A stretch of DNA of 64,000 nucleotides from NCBI GenBank assembly GCA_963805605.1, contig CAWDUX010000003.1:744001-808000 (forward strand). Direction: 5' to 3'. Source of the DNA: Actinocatenispora sp963805605. GTDB taxonomy: Bacteria; Actinomycetota; Actinomycetes; Mycobacteriales; Micromonosporaceae. Numbering within the stretch: position 1 is the first letter of the stretch; each line of letters opens with the position of its first letter. Positions 50,843 to 58,911 of this stretch are shown piece after piece. The translations under genes and the position numbers were made by a program. The notes below the pieces were generated by a model. That model ran no database searches. It was not told where the DNA came from and saw only the letters and a program-made list of their open reading frames with translations.

Positions 50843-52475
50843 GCCGACCGCCGGTCAGTACGACACCGACGGGACGGCTTCCGGCAGCCCGGAGCCGTTG
50901 CGCGGTCCGGCGCAGTGCGTCGACGCGGGTCCGATCCCGGGCCGCGACGATCACCGCCAGGCCGTCGCCCAGGGCGCGCAGGCCACGGGAATCCAGTTCG
51001 GCGGGCGGCGCGTCCAGCAGTACCAGTGTGCCCGGTGGTGCGGTTGCGGCCGGACCTACCGAGACGCTGCCCTCGCCCACCACGACCTGCGGGATCGGCG
51101 CACGGTCCAGGGTGTCGTCGCCGGGTGACCCGGGTTCGGTGACGATGCGGCGGACCCTCTTGTCCGCAACCGCGACCGCTCCTCGGGCCGAGGCGTTGTC
51201 CGTACCCGCCGGCATGGTGATGACCGGCAGCTGCGCGGTGTCGGCGAGTTCGTCCAGACCGGAGTCCGGTCCTGTCCCGGTCGGCGCCGCAGTCCGAATG
51301 GTTGAGGGCGCCACCGAACCCAATCTGGCAGCTGCGTTGGCCAGGACCCGGGCATGCAACTGGTCGCCGGCGCCGAGCACGGCGCCGAGGTGGACACGTT
51401 CCCCTTGCTGCGCCAGAGCCACGGCCAGGTCGGCGCTCAGCTCGGCCCGGCCCTCGTCCGGACCTGCGGACAGCAGCATGAGCCGCGGGTGGGGCGATCT
51501 CGCGGTGAGCTGTGTCACCGCCAACGCCAGGTAGGCGACGTCGGCGCGCTGGGCCCGGCCCGGTAGCCGTCCGCCCCGGCGCACCGTACCCAGCAGGGGT
51601 GCCCCCACCGCCTCGACCGCGTCGGCGGCGCGGCGGACCCGCCGGTCAGCCGATTCACGCGCATGACCAGCGACCGCACCCAGCAGGACGCCACCCAGCG
51701 CGCCGGCCACCAGGTAGAGCGGCGCCTGGTCGCGGTCGGAGGGAACCGGCCGGGTCGCCGGATTGGTGAGAGTGCCCGGTGTCATGTCCACGGCGGCGAT
51801 CCGGGCCCGGTCCTGACCTAGTTGGGAAATCTGGTTGTTGAGCGCGAGAACCCTACCGTCAGCGGGACTGTTGCCGCTGGTGCCGGCGTCGCTGCGCTCC
51901 CGCGCGGCACGGTCCTCGGCCGCGGACTCCTTCTTCTCCAACGCGTGCAGGGTCGCGTCGTAGGAGTGCAGTTGGCTGTCCTGCTGGCCGACGTAGTCGG
52001 CGTGCCGGGCACTCAGGTACGCCTTCGCCGCGGTGTTCGCGCCGGCAAGTGCGTGTGCCTCGGTGTCCGCCCGGTAGCCGAACCGCAGCAGTTGCCCACC
52101 GACCGGGACCTCGACCGACAGGTCGTCTCCCACCTGGGAGACATCCTGGCCGGTGGCCGCGGCGACCGCACGCAGCACCCGGGCGCTGGTGGCCACGCCA
52201 TGCTCGGCGTTCATGTTCACCACCCGGTCGGCGCCGGGACCCGGGTAGGAGAACGGATCGGTGACTACCGGCCGGACGGTGACCAGCGCCGTGGCGGTGT
52301 ACCGGGCAGGCAGCAGAGTCAGATATCCGACCACACCTGCGGTGCCCAGGATGCCGAATGCCGTCAGCCAGCGCCATCTTCTGCGTGGCACGGCCAGCAC
52401 GTCGGTCAGGGTGAGCTGCCGCCCGGATGATGCCTCGTCGTTACCGCCAGGGTGCGGCGTTCGTTGCTCACTCAT
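50835..52475 (-). CDS. Wzz-like chain-length protein with degenerate BY-kinase-like domain
   Basis: 546 residues from ATG 52475. Two membrane helices (about residues 37-60 and 240-260) enclose a large extracytoplasmic part with a coiled segment, as in Wzz/CapA proteins. The cytoplasmic C-terminus aligns with bacterial tyrosine kinases, but the Walker A position reads SAGPDEGRAELSADLAVAL: the Lys is Arg and the Ser/Thr pair is Ala-Glu, so ATP binding is probably lost. There is no Tyr-rich tail. It should control polymer length as a pseudokinase-type co-polymerase. It overlaps neighbours by 8 bp on both sides. Confidence 0.82.
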   Translation of the reverse strand: MSEQRTPHPGGNDEASSGRQLTLTDVLAVPRRRWRWLTAFGILGTAGVVGYLTLLPARYTATALVTVRPVVTDPFSYPGPGADRVVNMNAEHGVATSARVLRAVAAATGQDVSQVGDDLSVEVPVGGQLLRFGYRADTEAHALAGANTAAKAYLSARHADYVGQQDSQLHSYDATLHALEKKESAAEDRAARERSDAGTSGNSPADGRVLALNNQISQLGQDRARIAAVDMTPGTLTNPATRPVPSDRDQAPLYLVAGALGGVLLGAVAGHARESADRRVRRAADAVEAVGAPLLGTVRRGGRLPGRAQRADVAYLALAVTQLTARSPHPRLMLLSAGPDEGRAELSADLAVALAQQGERVHLGAVLGAGDQLHARVLANAAARLGSVAPSTIRTAAPTGTGPDSGLDELADTAQLPVITMPAGTDNASARGAVAVADKRVRRIVTEPGSPGDDTLDRAPIPQVVVGEGSVSVGPAATAPPGTLVLLDAPPAELDSRGLRALGDGLAVIVAARDRTRVDALRRTAQRLRAAGSRPVGVVLTGGRHG

Positions 52476-53091
52476 CGAACCTCTTGACCACCTGTTGTGG
52501 GTTACCAATGACCACGCAGCCGGCGGGCACGTCACGACGTACCACGGTGGCCGCGCCGATGACGCTGTCGGTGCCGATATGGACGCCCTTGAGTACCAGG
52601 GCGCCGGTCCCGATCCAGACGTTGTCGTCGACCGCGATGGGCGCACAGGTGTCCGGGCCGGGCGGATCGTGGCGATGCTGGGGGGAGACGCGGTGAAAGT
52701 CGTTGTCCACCAGCTGGCAGTCCGACAGCAGACACCGGTTCCCGATCCGGATCTCGCTCCAGCATCCGATCCAGCTGTCGTTGAGCAGCCCGTCGGCACC
52801 GACCACGATGCGGCCAGGGCCGGCGAACCGGACGTACTTGTTGACCCTGCACCGGTCGCCGATCGTCACCCGCACACCACGTCGCAGCCTGATCCGACCA
52901 CGGATCTGCACATCCGCGCCGAGCGTCAGACGTCGGTAGCGCAGCCGGTAGTACGCCCGTTTGGCCGCATAGACCGCCCGCACCGGCCATCCGGTGCGGG
53001 CGGAGGAGCTCCACCGTTTCGATGTGCCGGTGGTGACCGGAACGCTGCCCGGGTCCGCCGGCACGTCCGCGGCGCGGTTCACATTTCTCAT
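52468..53091 (-). CDS. Left-handed beta-helix (hexapeptide) O-acyltransferase
   Basis: 207 residues from ATG 53091. Isoleucine-patch repeats run from about residue 55 to 200 (VQIRGRIRLRRGVRV, IVVGADGLLNDSWIG, VWIGTGALVLKGVHIG), with the acetyl-CoA-loop type ending VPAGCVVIGNPQQVVKRF. DNDFHRVSP holds the His usually taken as catalytic. It probably acetylates or acylates a sugar of the exopolysaccharide. It overlaps the upstream propeller gene by 4 bp. Confidence 0.88.
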   Translation of the reverse strand: MRNVNRAADVPADPGSVPVTTGTSKRWSSSARTGWPVRAVYAAKRAYYRLRYRRLTLGADVQIRGRIRLRRGVRVTIGDRCRVNKYVRFAGPGRIVVGADGLLNDSWIGCWSEIRIGNRCLLSDCQLVDNDFHRVSPQHRHDPPGPDTCAPIAVDDNVWIGTGALVLKGVHIGTDSVIGAATVVRRDVPAGCVVIGNPQQVVKRFDE

Positions 53092-55064
53092 TGGGTCGCG
53101 AAGAACAGGGTCGTGTCAGACCAGTCGAGTGCTGTCGTGGGGTTCGCAATCAGGGTGCTGGACGCACCGTCCACCGCGAAACCATTGGTTGCGGTCGGAT
53201 CGAACGCCACTGACCGCAAGGATCCGTTGGTGGAGCCGTAGACGATGTGCCCGGCCACGTAGGCCATTCCGCGTACCTGTCCCAGGGACAGATTCCTGAT
53301 GGGAAGGGTGAACTCGGTACAACCCACGACGTAGCTGTCGGGCTCCAGATAACGGAAGTAGAGCTGGCTGCTGCCGGAGCGGGTGTAGTAGAGCCGCCCG
53401 TCGAGCACGAATCCGCCGCTGAGAGAACTCGCCCCGAACCAGTCGTTGTAGTCGCTGACCCAGGGTGCCCCAGCGGTGCCGTTGAACGTGGAGACCTGCA
53501 GTTCGTTGGCGACCCAGTAGCGGGCCCAGTAGAGCTTGTCGCCGACCACGAACGCCACACCGGTCTGGACCATGTTGGGTTGAGTGCTTGTCACGGGCGC
53601 GCCGAGGCTTCCGTTGGTGTAACTGACCTTGAGCATTTTGTGGTCGCCGTCGCCAAGGTAGAGGTATCCGGTGCTACCGGTCGGGGCGTTGCCCCTGCTG
53701 ATGGCGCGGCCCCCGGCGAGCGGGAACATGCCCAGCCTGCCGTGGTACTCCCCGCCCATGCCGTCGGAGTTCTGTCCGAAGTACAGCCCGTCGCTACCGC
53801 GCCACAGGACTGCGACATCGGAGTCCCACGCGGTGGCACCAGGCGGCAGGTTGCTGCCGGCGCTGCGCCGAGGGTTCCAGTTCAGCGGCATTCCGTTGAC
53901 CGGATCCATCGCACCGATTCCGAGCCGGTCGACCGCGCCGGCCTCCGGATTGTCGTTGCCGTTGGCGTTGTCGAGCCAACGGAAGTGCCCGGCGGCGTAG
54001 ATGATCCCGTCGGCGGCCTCGATCGAGGTGACCGAGTCGGTGCCGGTGTAGTCGACCCAGGTGTGGTCCAGCCCCGATCCCCTGGCGTTCGTCTCCCATC
54101 GGGTGATCGAGTCGCAGTCGGCACCGGTCCCCCGGCCACCGTTGGCGCTGATGACGAAGTAGCTGCCGTCGTCGGAGAAATCGATGTCGGTGACGTAGGA
54201 GACGAAGGAGCTGGAGTAGCAGCCTGGTACGTAGCGCTGGGTGCTCCAGTCCGCCACGTTGGGGGTGCCGGTCAGGTCGACCAGTACCACCTGGTTCCGG
54301 TCCAGTCCGTTGACCTGGGTGAAGTTGCCGCCCGCGACCAACGTGCCGCCGTCCGGCGAGACGGCGAGGGTCCACACGTATTCCGAGGAGGCCCGGGGCA
54401 CCCCGGCGTCGATCTGGAAGCTCGGGTCGATCGCGCCGGTGGTGGCGTCCAGTCGTGCCAGCAGCGCGTGCGCTACGCCGTCCATCCAGTGGAACGAACC
54501 GCCGACATAGAGCCGGTTGCCCTGGATGGCCATGGTGCGTACGGTGCCGCCGTCGGAGCGGCCCGTCCACGTCGCGACCGTGCCGCCGGTGCCAGGATCG
54601 AGTTCGACGAGATTCTTGCGCGAGGTGCCGTTGACGCTGCGGAACGCACCGCCGGCGATCAGCTTGCCGTTCGGACTGACCGCGAGGGTGTTCACCGCGC
54701 CGTCGAGTTGTGGAGCGAAGCTGGTGGACAGTGCCCCGGTGCCAGCGTCGTAGGCGAACAGGTAGGCGTGCGAGGCCCAACTGGTCGCCCCGTTGGCTTT
54801 GACCTGGGTGAAGGTGCCGCCCACGTAGACGGTGCTGCCGATCCTGGCGAACGCGCGGGCTTCGCCGTCGCGGGCGTGTGGCGTGAGGTCGGCCGGGTTG
54901 GCCGAGACGAGGGTGCCGGGACCGGGCGTGGGTACGGTCTGCGCCCCGGCGCTGGTGGGTGAGAGGACGACGGTCGCGGCGACGACGGCACCGAGGAGGG
55001 CACCGACGGTGCGGTACTGGCGCCTGTTCTGGCGCACTGGCTGGGCGTGCTGGGAGTGTCTCAC
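53088..55064 (-). CDS. Secreted beta-propeller-type protein, first gene of polysaccharide operon
   Basis: 658 residues from GTG 55064 (AAGGGG upstream). A Sec signal peptide is clear: basic start (RQNRRQYRT), helix GALLGAVVAATVVLS and cleavage near AGA-QT. The mature part has repeated blades, for example VYVGGTFTQV, LIAGGAFRSVNG, LYVGGSFHWMDG, LVAGGNFTQVNG and IIYAAGHFRWLDN, of the delta-60/WD-like propeller kind. It is outside the cell and may bind or organise the polymer; no catalytic residues are recognised. All downstream genes overlap in series, so this is the promoter-proximal gene. Confidence 0.82.
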   Translation of the reverse strand: MRHSQHAQPVRQNRRQYRTVGALLGAVVAATVVLSPTSAGAQTVPTPGPGTLVSANPADLTPHARDGEARAFARIGSTVYVGGTFTQVKANGATSWASHAYLFAYDAGTGALSTSFAPQLDGAVNTLAVSPNGKLIAGGAFRSVNGTSRKNLVELDPGTGGTVATWTGRSDGGTVRTMAIQGNRLYVGGSFHWMDGVAHALLARLDATTGAIDPSFQIDAGVPRASSEYVWTLAVSPDGGTLVAGGNFTQVNGLDRNQVVLVDLTGTPNVADWSTQRYVPGCYSSSFVSYVTDIDFSDDGSYFVISANGGRGTGADCDSITRWETNARGSGLDHTWVDYTGTDSVTSIEAADGIIYAAGHFRWLDNANGNDNPEAGAVDRLGIGAMDPVNGMPLNWNPRRSAGSNLPPGATAWDSDVAVLWRGSDGLYFGQNSDGMGGEYHGRLGMFPLAGGRAISRGNAPTGSTGYLYLGDGDHKMLKVSYTNGSLGAPVTSTQPNMVQTGVAFVVGDKLYWARYWVANELQVSTFNGTAGAPWVSDYNDWFGASSLSGGFVLDGRLYYTRSGSSQLYFRYLEPDSYVVGCTEFTLPIRNLSLGQVRGMAYVAGHIVYGSTNGSLRSVAFDPTATNGFAVDGASSTLIANPTTALDWSDTTLFFATQ

Positions 55065-55264
55065 GAGGGGCCCTTCTGACCGGACACTGGACAACGGCAG
55101 CCTCCCGCCTCATGCCCGTACCTGTGAATCGGCCTTTCGGTTATTAACTGCCCACCGTCCGTAAGATGACAGTGTCTGGCAGGACAGCCCCGGAAGGCAA
55201 TTGACAGACAGAAAGTGACGGCTGGATCACAGTAGGACGTTCGGTCGGGGTAGTCGGACACGCC

Positions 55265-55296
55265 GGTGCGGCCCACCGGTTCCGGCGGGCCGCACC
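55265..55296 (-). terminator. Strong hairpin after the GH26-like gene
   Basis: GGTGCGGCCC and GGGCCGCACC form a perfect 10-bp stem, and the loop ACCGGTTCCGGC adds further pairing. It starts 10 bp past the stop codon at 55306. It would separate the GH26-like gene from the polysaccharide operon, whose promoter should lie in 55065-55260. Confidence 0.75.
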
Positions 55297-55305
55297 GACC
55301 GGATC

Positions 55306-56445
55306 TCAGCTGCGCGGAACTCGCTGCTGGAAGTAAGGGTCCGCGGCGATCGAAGCAAAGCCGCGCCAGTTGTCCGCCGAAGCGGTCACCCGGGTGTCGC
55401 ACCCACCGGCGCGCGAGTTGAACGACACGATCGCCCTGATCCGCGGAGCGGCGCGGACCACCGCACCCAGCTGCTGGTACCACTCACCCCGCGCGGATCC
55501 GTTCGAGCCGAACTCCGAGAGCATCACCGGCTTGCCGGCACCCGGGCCGCTGCGCGCCAGCCAGTCGAGGAACGGCCGTACCGATTGCCGGGCACTGCGC
55601 ACACCGGTGCGATGACAGGTGTTGAAGTCATAGGGGTCGTAGCTGATCCAGTCCACGTACCGGTCACCCGGGTACAGGTCCGGGTACCAGCCCAGATGTC
55701 CCATCGAACCCATCACCCACCACACCCAGCGCACGTTGTCGGCGCCTGCTGCCTCGGTCAGGTCGTGGATGTGCCGGTACGCCGCGGCGAAGTCCGCCGC
55801 GCTGCCGGCCACCCCGGTTCCCTGTTCCAGTTCCTGCTCCGGCTCCTGGTTGAACGACAGGAACACCGGCGAGCCGAACTGTCGCAACCGGTACGCCACC
55901 TGCCGCAGATACCGGTCGTGAGCGCCAGCGGCGATCGACCGCCAGGACACGTACCGGTTGGTGCGGAAGTCTCGGGCACGCAGGTCGATGAGCAGAAGGT
56001 GATGCTGATCACGCCAGTGGACGTCGGTACCATCCGGCGGCAGTTCACCCCAGCCGTAGTAGCGGCTGACCAGATCGACCTGCCGACCGAGTCGGTGTTC
56101 CAGACTGGTCAGATTGCCGCGCAGGTCCGTAGTCAGGTTGCCCCGAGCGGTCGTCCGGGGCCAGATACCCAGCCACACCCCACACGAGGGCACCAGGTTC
56201 ACCGACACGGTGCATCCGGCCTTCGCGCTCGGCGATTCGGCGCTCTCGGGCCGCCGTCGGATGCCGGCGGACGGGCTGTCAGGATGACCGGTGCTATCAC
56301 GAGGTTGAGCGGAACTTGCGGGGCCGGCGGACCGGGCACCAGGCCCCGAGGCCGGCGGCGCTCCACAGCCCACCGCGCCCAGACCCACCGCCAGCAGCGC
56401 GATGAGGACCCGGATCCGTACGACGCAGCTCCGCAAACCCAGCAC
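55306..56445 (-). CDS. GH26-like glycoside hydrolase lipoprotein
   Basis: 379 residues from GTG 56445, chosen for GGAGGT just upstream; GTG 56460 is an alternative. The N-terminus has a lipoprotein signal: VVRIRVLIALLAVGLGAVGC, with the lipobox Cys, then a Ser/Pro-rich linker. The catalytic part from residue 95 has FLSFNQEPEQE (candidate acid/base Glu) and VMLSEFGSNG (candidate nucleophile Glu), with DWISYDPYDFNTC between, as in GH26/beta-mannanase-like enzymes. It is probably attached outside the cell and may trim the exopolysaccharide made by the neighbouring operon. Confidence 0.78.
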   Translation of the reverse strand: MLGLRSCVVRIRVLIALLAVGLGAVGCGAPPASGPGARSAGPASSAQPRDSTGHPDSPSAGIRRRPESAESPSAKAGCTVSVNLVPSCGVWLGIWPRTTARGNLTTDLRGNLTSLEHRLGRQVDLVSRYYGWGELPPDGTDVHWRDQHHLLLIDLRARDFRTNRYVSWRSIAAGAHDRYLRQVAYRLRQFGSPVFLSFNQEPEQELEQGTGVAGSAADFAAAYRHIHDLTEAAGADNVRWVWWVMGSMGHLGWYPDLYPGDRYVDWISYDPYDFNTCHRTGVRSARQSVRPFLDWLARSGPGAGKPVMLSEFGSNGSARGEWYQQLGAVVRAAPRIRAIVSFNSRAGGCDTRVTASADNWRGFASIAADPYFQQRVPRS

Positions 56446-56525
56446 ACCGACCTCCGTCACCTCATGTCTGTGCCGTACCGGCCGGCGACAGCACGCCGGG
56501 CGGGCACCGGTCACCTTCCTACCGA

Positions 56526-57614
56526 TCAGAGTGCACCCCGGTGACTCCCCCGTTCGGTTACTTCGCCATCTGCGTTGGCCGGAGCGCCGGGATCAGCCCA
56601 GATGTTCGGTGAGACACTGCCGGTGCTGCATCCGAAACGGTCCAGCAACCGACCCAGCAACTTGTCCTGTCGCAGCGTCACAAGCCGCGCGGTGATCCTC
56701 AGCTGCGGGTGCTCACGGGTCAGGCATGCCTCTATGCGAGGGATGTCGGCGACCGAATGCAGCCAGACCTGCAACAGCAGGTTCTCCGGTCCACTGACCG
56801 CGGCACAGTTGCGGATCTCCGGACGGGCTGTGAGCGCCTGACCGACGGCGGTGAGCTGGTCCGGGGCGACCTGACCCCAGAACGTGACCGGGACCGGCCA
56901 ACCGGCCAACGGTCGGGCGAAGTCACAGCGCAGGACGGCCACACGCAGTCGCAGGAGGCGGTCCAACCGGCGACGAACGGTGACGGCACTGACATCCAGT
57001 GCCCCGGCGAGCGCCCGGTAGGGGGCCCTGGCATCTGCTGCCAACAGGCGCAACAGGGCGCGATCGTCCAGACTCAGTACCAGTTCCGGCTGCTCCACCC
57101 AGCCGTCCGGTGACCCACTCTGCAACCCGCACCGCTCGGCGGGTGCCAGTGCGTCCAGTCGCCACCGCCCGCCCTCCACGAAGAACCTGGTCACGAGCCG
57201 GGTCCGGACCGCCGTGACAGCTGGTAGGGCGGCGACCCGCTCCAGCACGTAGCGCGACATCGCCGCCAGATCCTCGGTTCCGACGGTCAACAGCAGGTCA
57301 TATTCGCCGGTGATGTGTTCGATGGTCACCGCGTGCGGATCGCCGGACAGTGCCTGTGCGGTGGCCACCGATCGGCCCGGTGCGCAGCGCACCTCCACGA
57401 AGGCGGCGCAGATCTGCTCCAACAACCGTGCACCCGGCGACACCGTGCTCCAGGCCCGGCCCGCCTCGGTGAGCCGCTCCCATCGGCGGGCGACGGTCAC
57501 CGCATCGAGCCCCAACGCACTGCCCAGCCGGCTCCAGGACGCCCGCGGCGCGTACTGCACCGCGTTGATGATCCGCAGCTCGACCTCGTCCAGAGCGGTG
57601 TCATTTTCCTGCAA
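56526..57614 (-). CDS. Lrp/AsnC-type regulator with two tandem modules
   Basis: 362 residues from TTG 57614, chosen for GAGGAG six bases upstream; another TTG at 57644 would add ten residues. Two Lrp units follow each other: helix-turn-helix one near 10-55 (ASWSRLGSALGLDAVTVARR), an ACT-like RAM domain, a second helix-turn-helix near 200-245 (APYRALAGALDVSAVTVRRR) and a second RAM domain. Normal Lrp proteins are about 150 residues with one unit. It is divergent (96 bp) from the alpha-hydroxy-acid oxidase gene and is the obvious candidate to regulate it. Confidence 0.85.
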   Translation of the reverse strand: MQENDTALDEVELRIINAVQYAPRASWSRLGSALGLDAVTVARRWERLTEAGRAWSTVSPGARLLEQICAAFVEVRCAPGRSVATAQALSGDPHAVTIEHITGEYDLLLTVGTEDLAAMSRYVLERVAALPAVTAVRTRLVTRFFVEGGRWRLDALAPAERCGLQSGSPDGWVEQPELVLSLDDRALLRLLAADARAPYRALAGALDVSAVTVRRRLDRLLRLRVAVLRCDFARPLAGWPVPVTFWGQVAPDQLTAVGQALTARPEIRNCAAVSGPENLLLQVWLHSVADIPRIEACLTREHPQLRITARLVTLRQDKLLGRLLDRFGCSTGSVSPNIWADPGAPANADGEVTERGSHRGAL

Positions 57615-57710
57615 ATGGCGCTCCTCACCGGCAGTTTCCCGCAATTCGACCCGAGGAGACCACGGGCGGAGCCATCATCGCCCATCGCCGCCGATCGCAA
57701 GGAGGACGCC

Positions 57711-58892
57711 GTGCATCCGGCGCCAGACCCGCCGTACTCGTCGTTCCAGAACGAGATCTACCTGCAGGGGGCCGTCGCCGGACGGCTGCCGGCGCTACCC
57801 ACCGACGGCGATCGGTTGGCCGAACTCGCCTGCGAGCGGCTCGCCCCGGAGGCGTACGGGTATGTCGCCGGCGGTGCGGGCAGCGGTGCGAGCATGCGGG
57901 CCAACCGGGAGGCCTTCGATCGGCGTCGCATCGTGCCCCGGATGCTGCGGGATGTCGGTACCCGCGACCTGTCGTGCACCGTGCTGGGCACCCGGCTACC
58001 GGCGCCGCTGCTGCTCGCCCCGGTGGGCGTGCTGTCCATCGTGCATCCCGACGGCGAGCTGGCGGTCAGTCGTGCGGCGGCGCAGGCCGGTGTGGCGATG
58101 GTGCACAGTACCGCGGCGTCCTACACCCTCGAGGAGGTTGCCGAGCACAATGGCGAGAGCCCGCGCTGGTTCCAGCTGTACTGGCCGGCCGACCATGACG
58201 TCACCCTGAGCCTGCTGCAGCGGGCCGCCGCGGCCGGCTACCACACCTTGGTGATCACCCTGGACACCTGGCTGCTGGGCTGGCGACCCACCGACCTGGA
58301 CCACGCCTACCTGCCCTTCCTGCGCCGCGTCGGCATCGCCAACTACCTGTCCGATCCGGCGTTCCGAGCTGGTCTCGCCACGCCCGTCGAGGCCGATCCG
58401 CTGGCCGCGGTGGAGCACTGGGCAAAGATGTTCGCCGACCCCACCAAGACCTGGTCGGATCTGGCGTTCATCCGCCGTAACTGGTCCGGCCCGATCGCGC
58501 TGAAGGGCATCCTGCACCCCGACGACGCCCGCCGGGCACGGGACGCGGGCATGGACGCCGTCGTGGTGTCCAACCACGGCGGACGTCAGCTCGACGGCGC
58601 GATCGGCGCGCTGGACGCGCTGCCCGCGGTGGTGGCGGCGGTCGGCGAAGAGGTGACGGTGCTGTTCGACAGCGGCATCCGTACCGGCGCGGACATCGTC
58701 AAGGCACTCGCGCTGGGTGCCCGTTCGGTGCTCGTCGGCCGACCATACGTGTACGGCCTCGCCGTGGCCGGGGAGGCCGGGGTCAGCCACGTACTGCGTT
58801 GCCTGCTGGCCGAACTCGACCTCACCCTCGCGCTGTCCGGTCATCACGACCTCGACGGGCTGGGTCCGGAAACCCTGGCCGGCGACTACTGA
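57711..58892 (+). CDS. FMN-dependent alpha-hydroxy-acid oxidase (lactate 2-monooxygenase-like)
   Basis: 393 residues from GTG 57711 with AAGGAGG upstream. The FMN/active-site signature is VVSNHGGRQLDG with the catalytic His and Arg; other family blocks are PLLLAPVGVLSIVHPDGE, WFQLYWPAD and FDSGIRTGADIVKALALGA. The length and the insertion around YLPFLRRVGIANYL fit lactate 2-monooxygenase/lactate oxidase-type members. It oxidises an L-2-hydroxy acid such as lactate to the keto acid or decarboxylated product. A divergent Lrp-type regulator gene suggests control by a small metabolite. Confidence 0.9.
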   Translation: MHPAPDPPYSSFQNEIYLQGAVAGRLPALPTDGDRLAELACERLAPEAYGYVAGGAGSGASMRANREAFDRRRIVPRMLRDVGTRDLSCTVLGTRLPAPLLLAPVGVLSIVHPDGELAVSRAAAQAGVAMVHSTAASYTLEEVAEHNGESPRWFQLYWPADHDVTLSLLQRAAAAGYHTLVITLDTWLLGWRPTDLDHAYLPFLRRVGIANYLSDPAFRAGLATPVEADPLAAVEHWAKMFADPTKTWSDLAFIRRNWSGPIALKGILHPDDARRARDAGMDAVVVSNHGGRQLDGAIGALDALPAVVAAVGEEVTVLFDSGIRTGADIVKALALGARSVLVGRPYVYGLAVAGEAGVSHVLRCLLAELDLTLALSGHHDLDGLGPETLAGDY

Positions 58893-58911
58893 ACCGCCGA
58901 GGCGTACCGGA

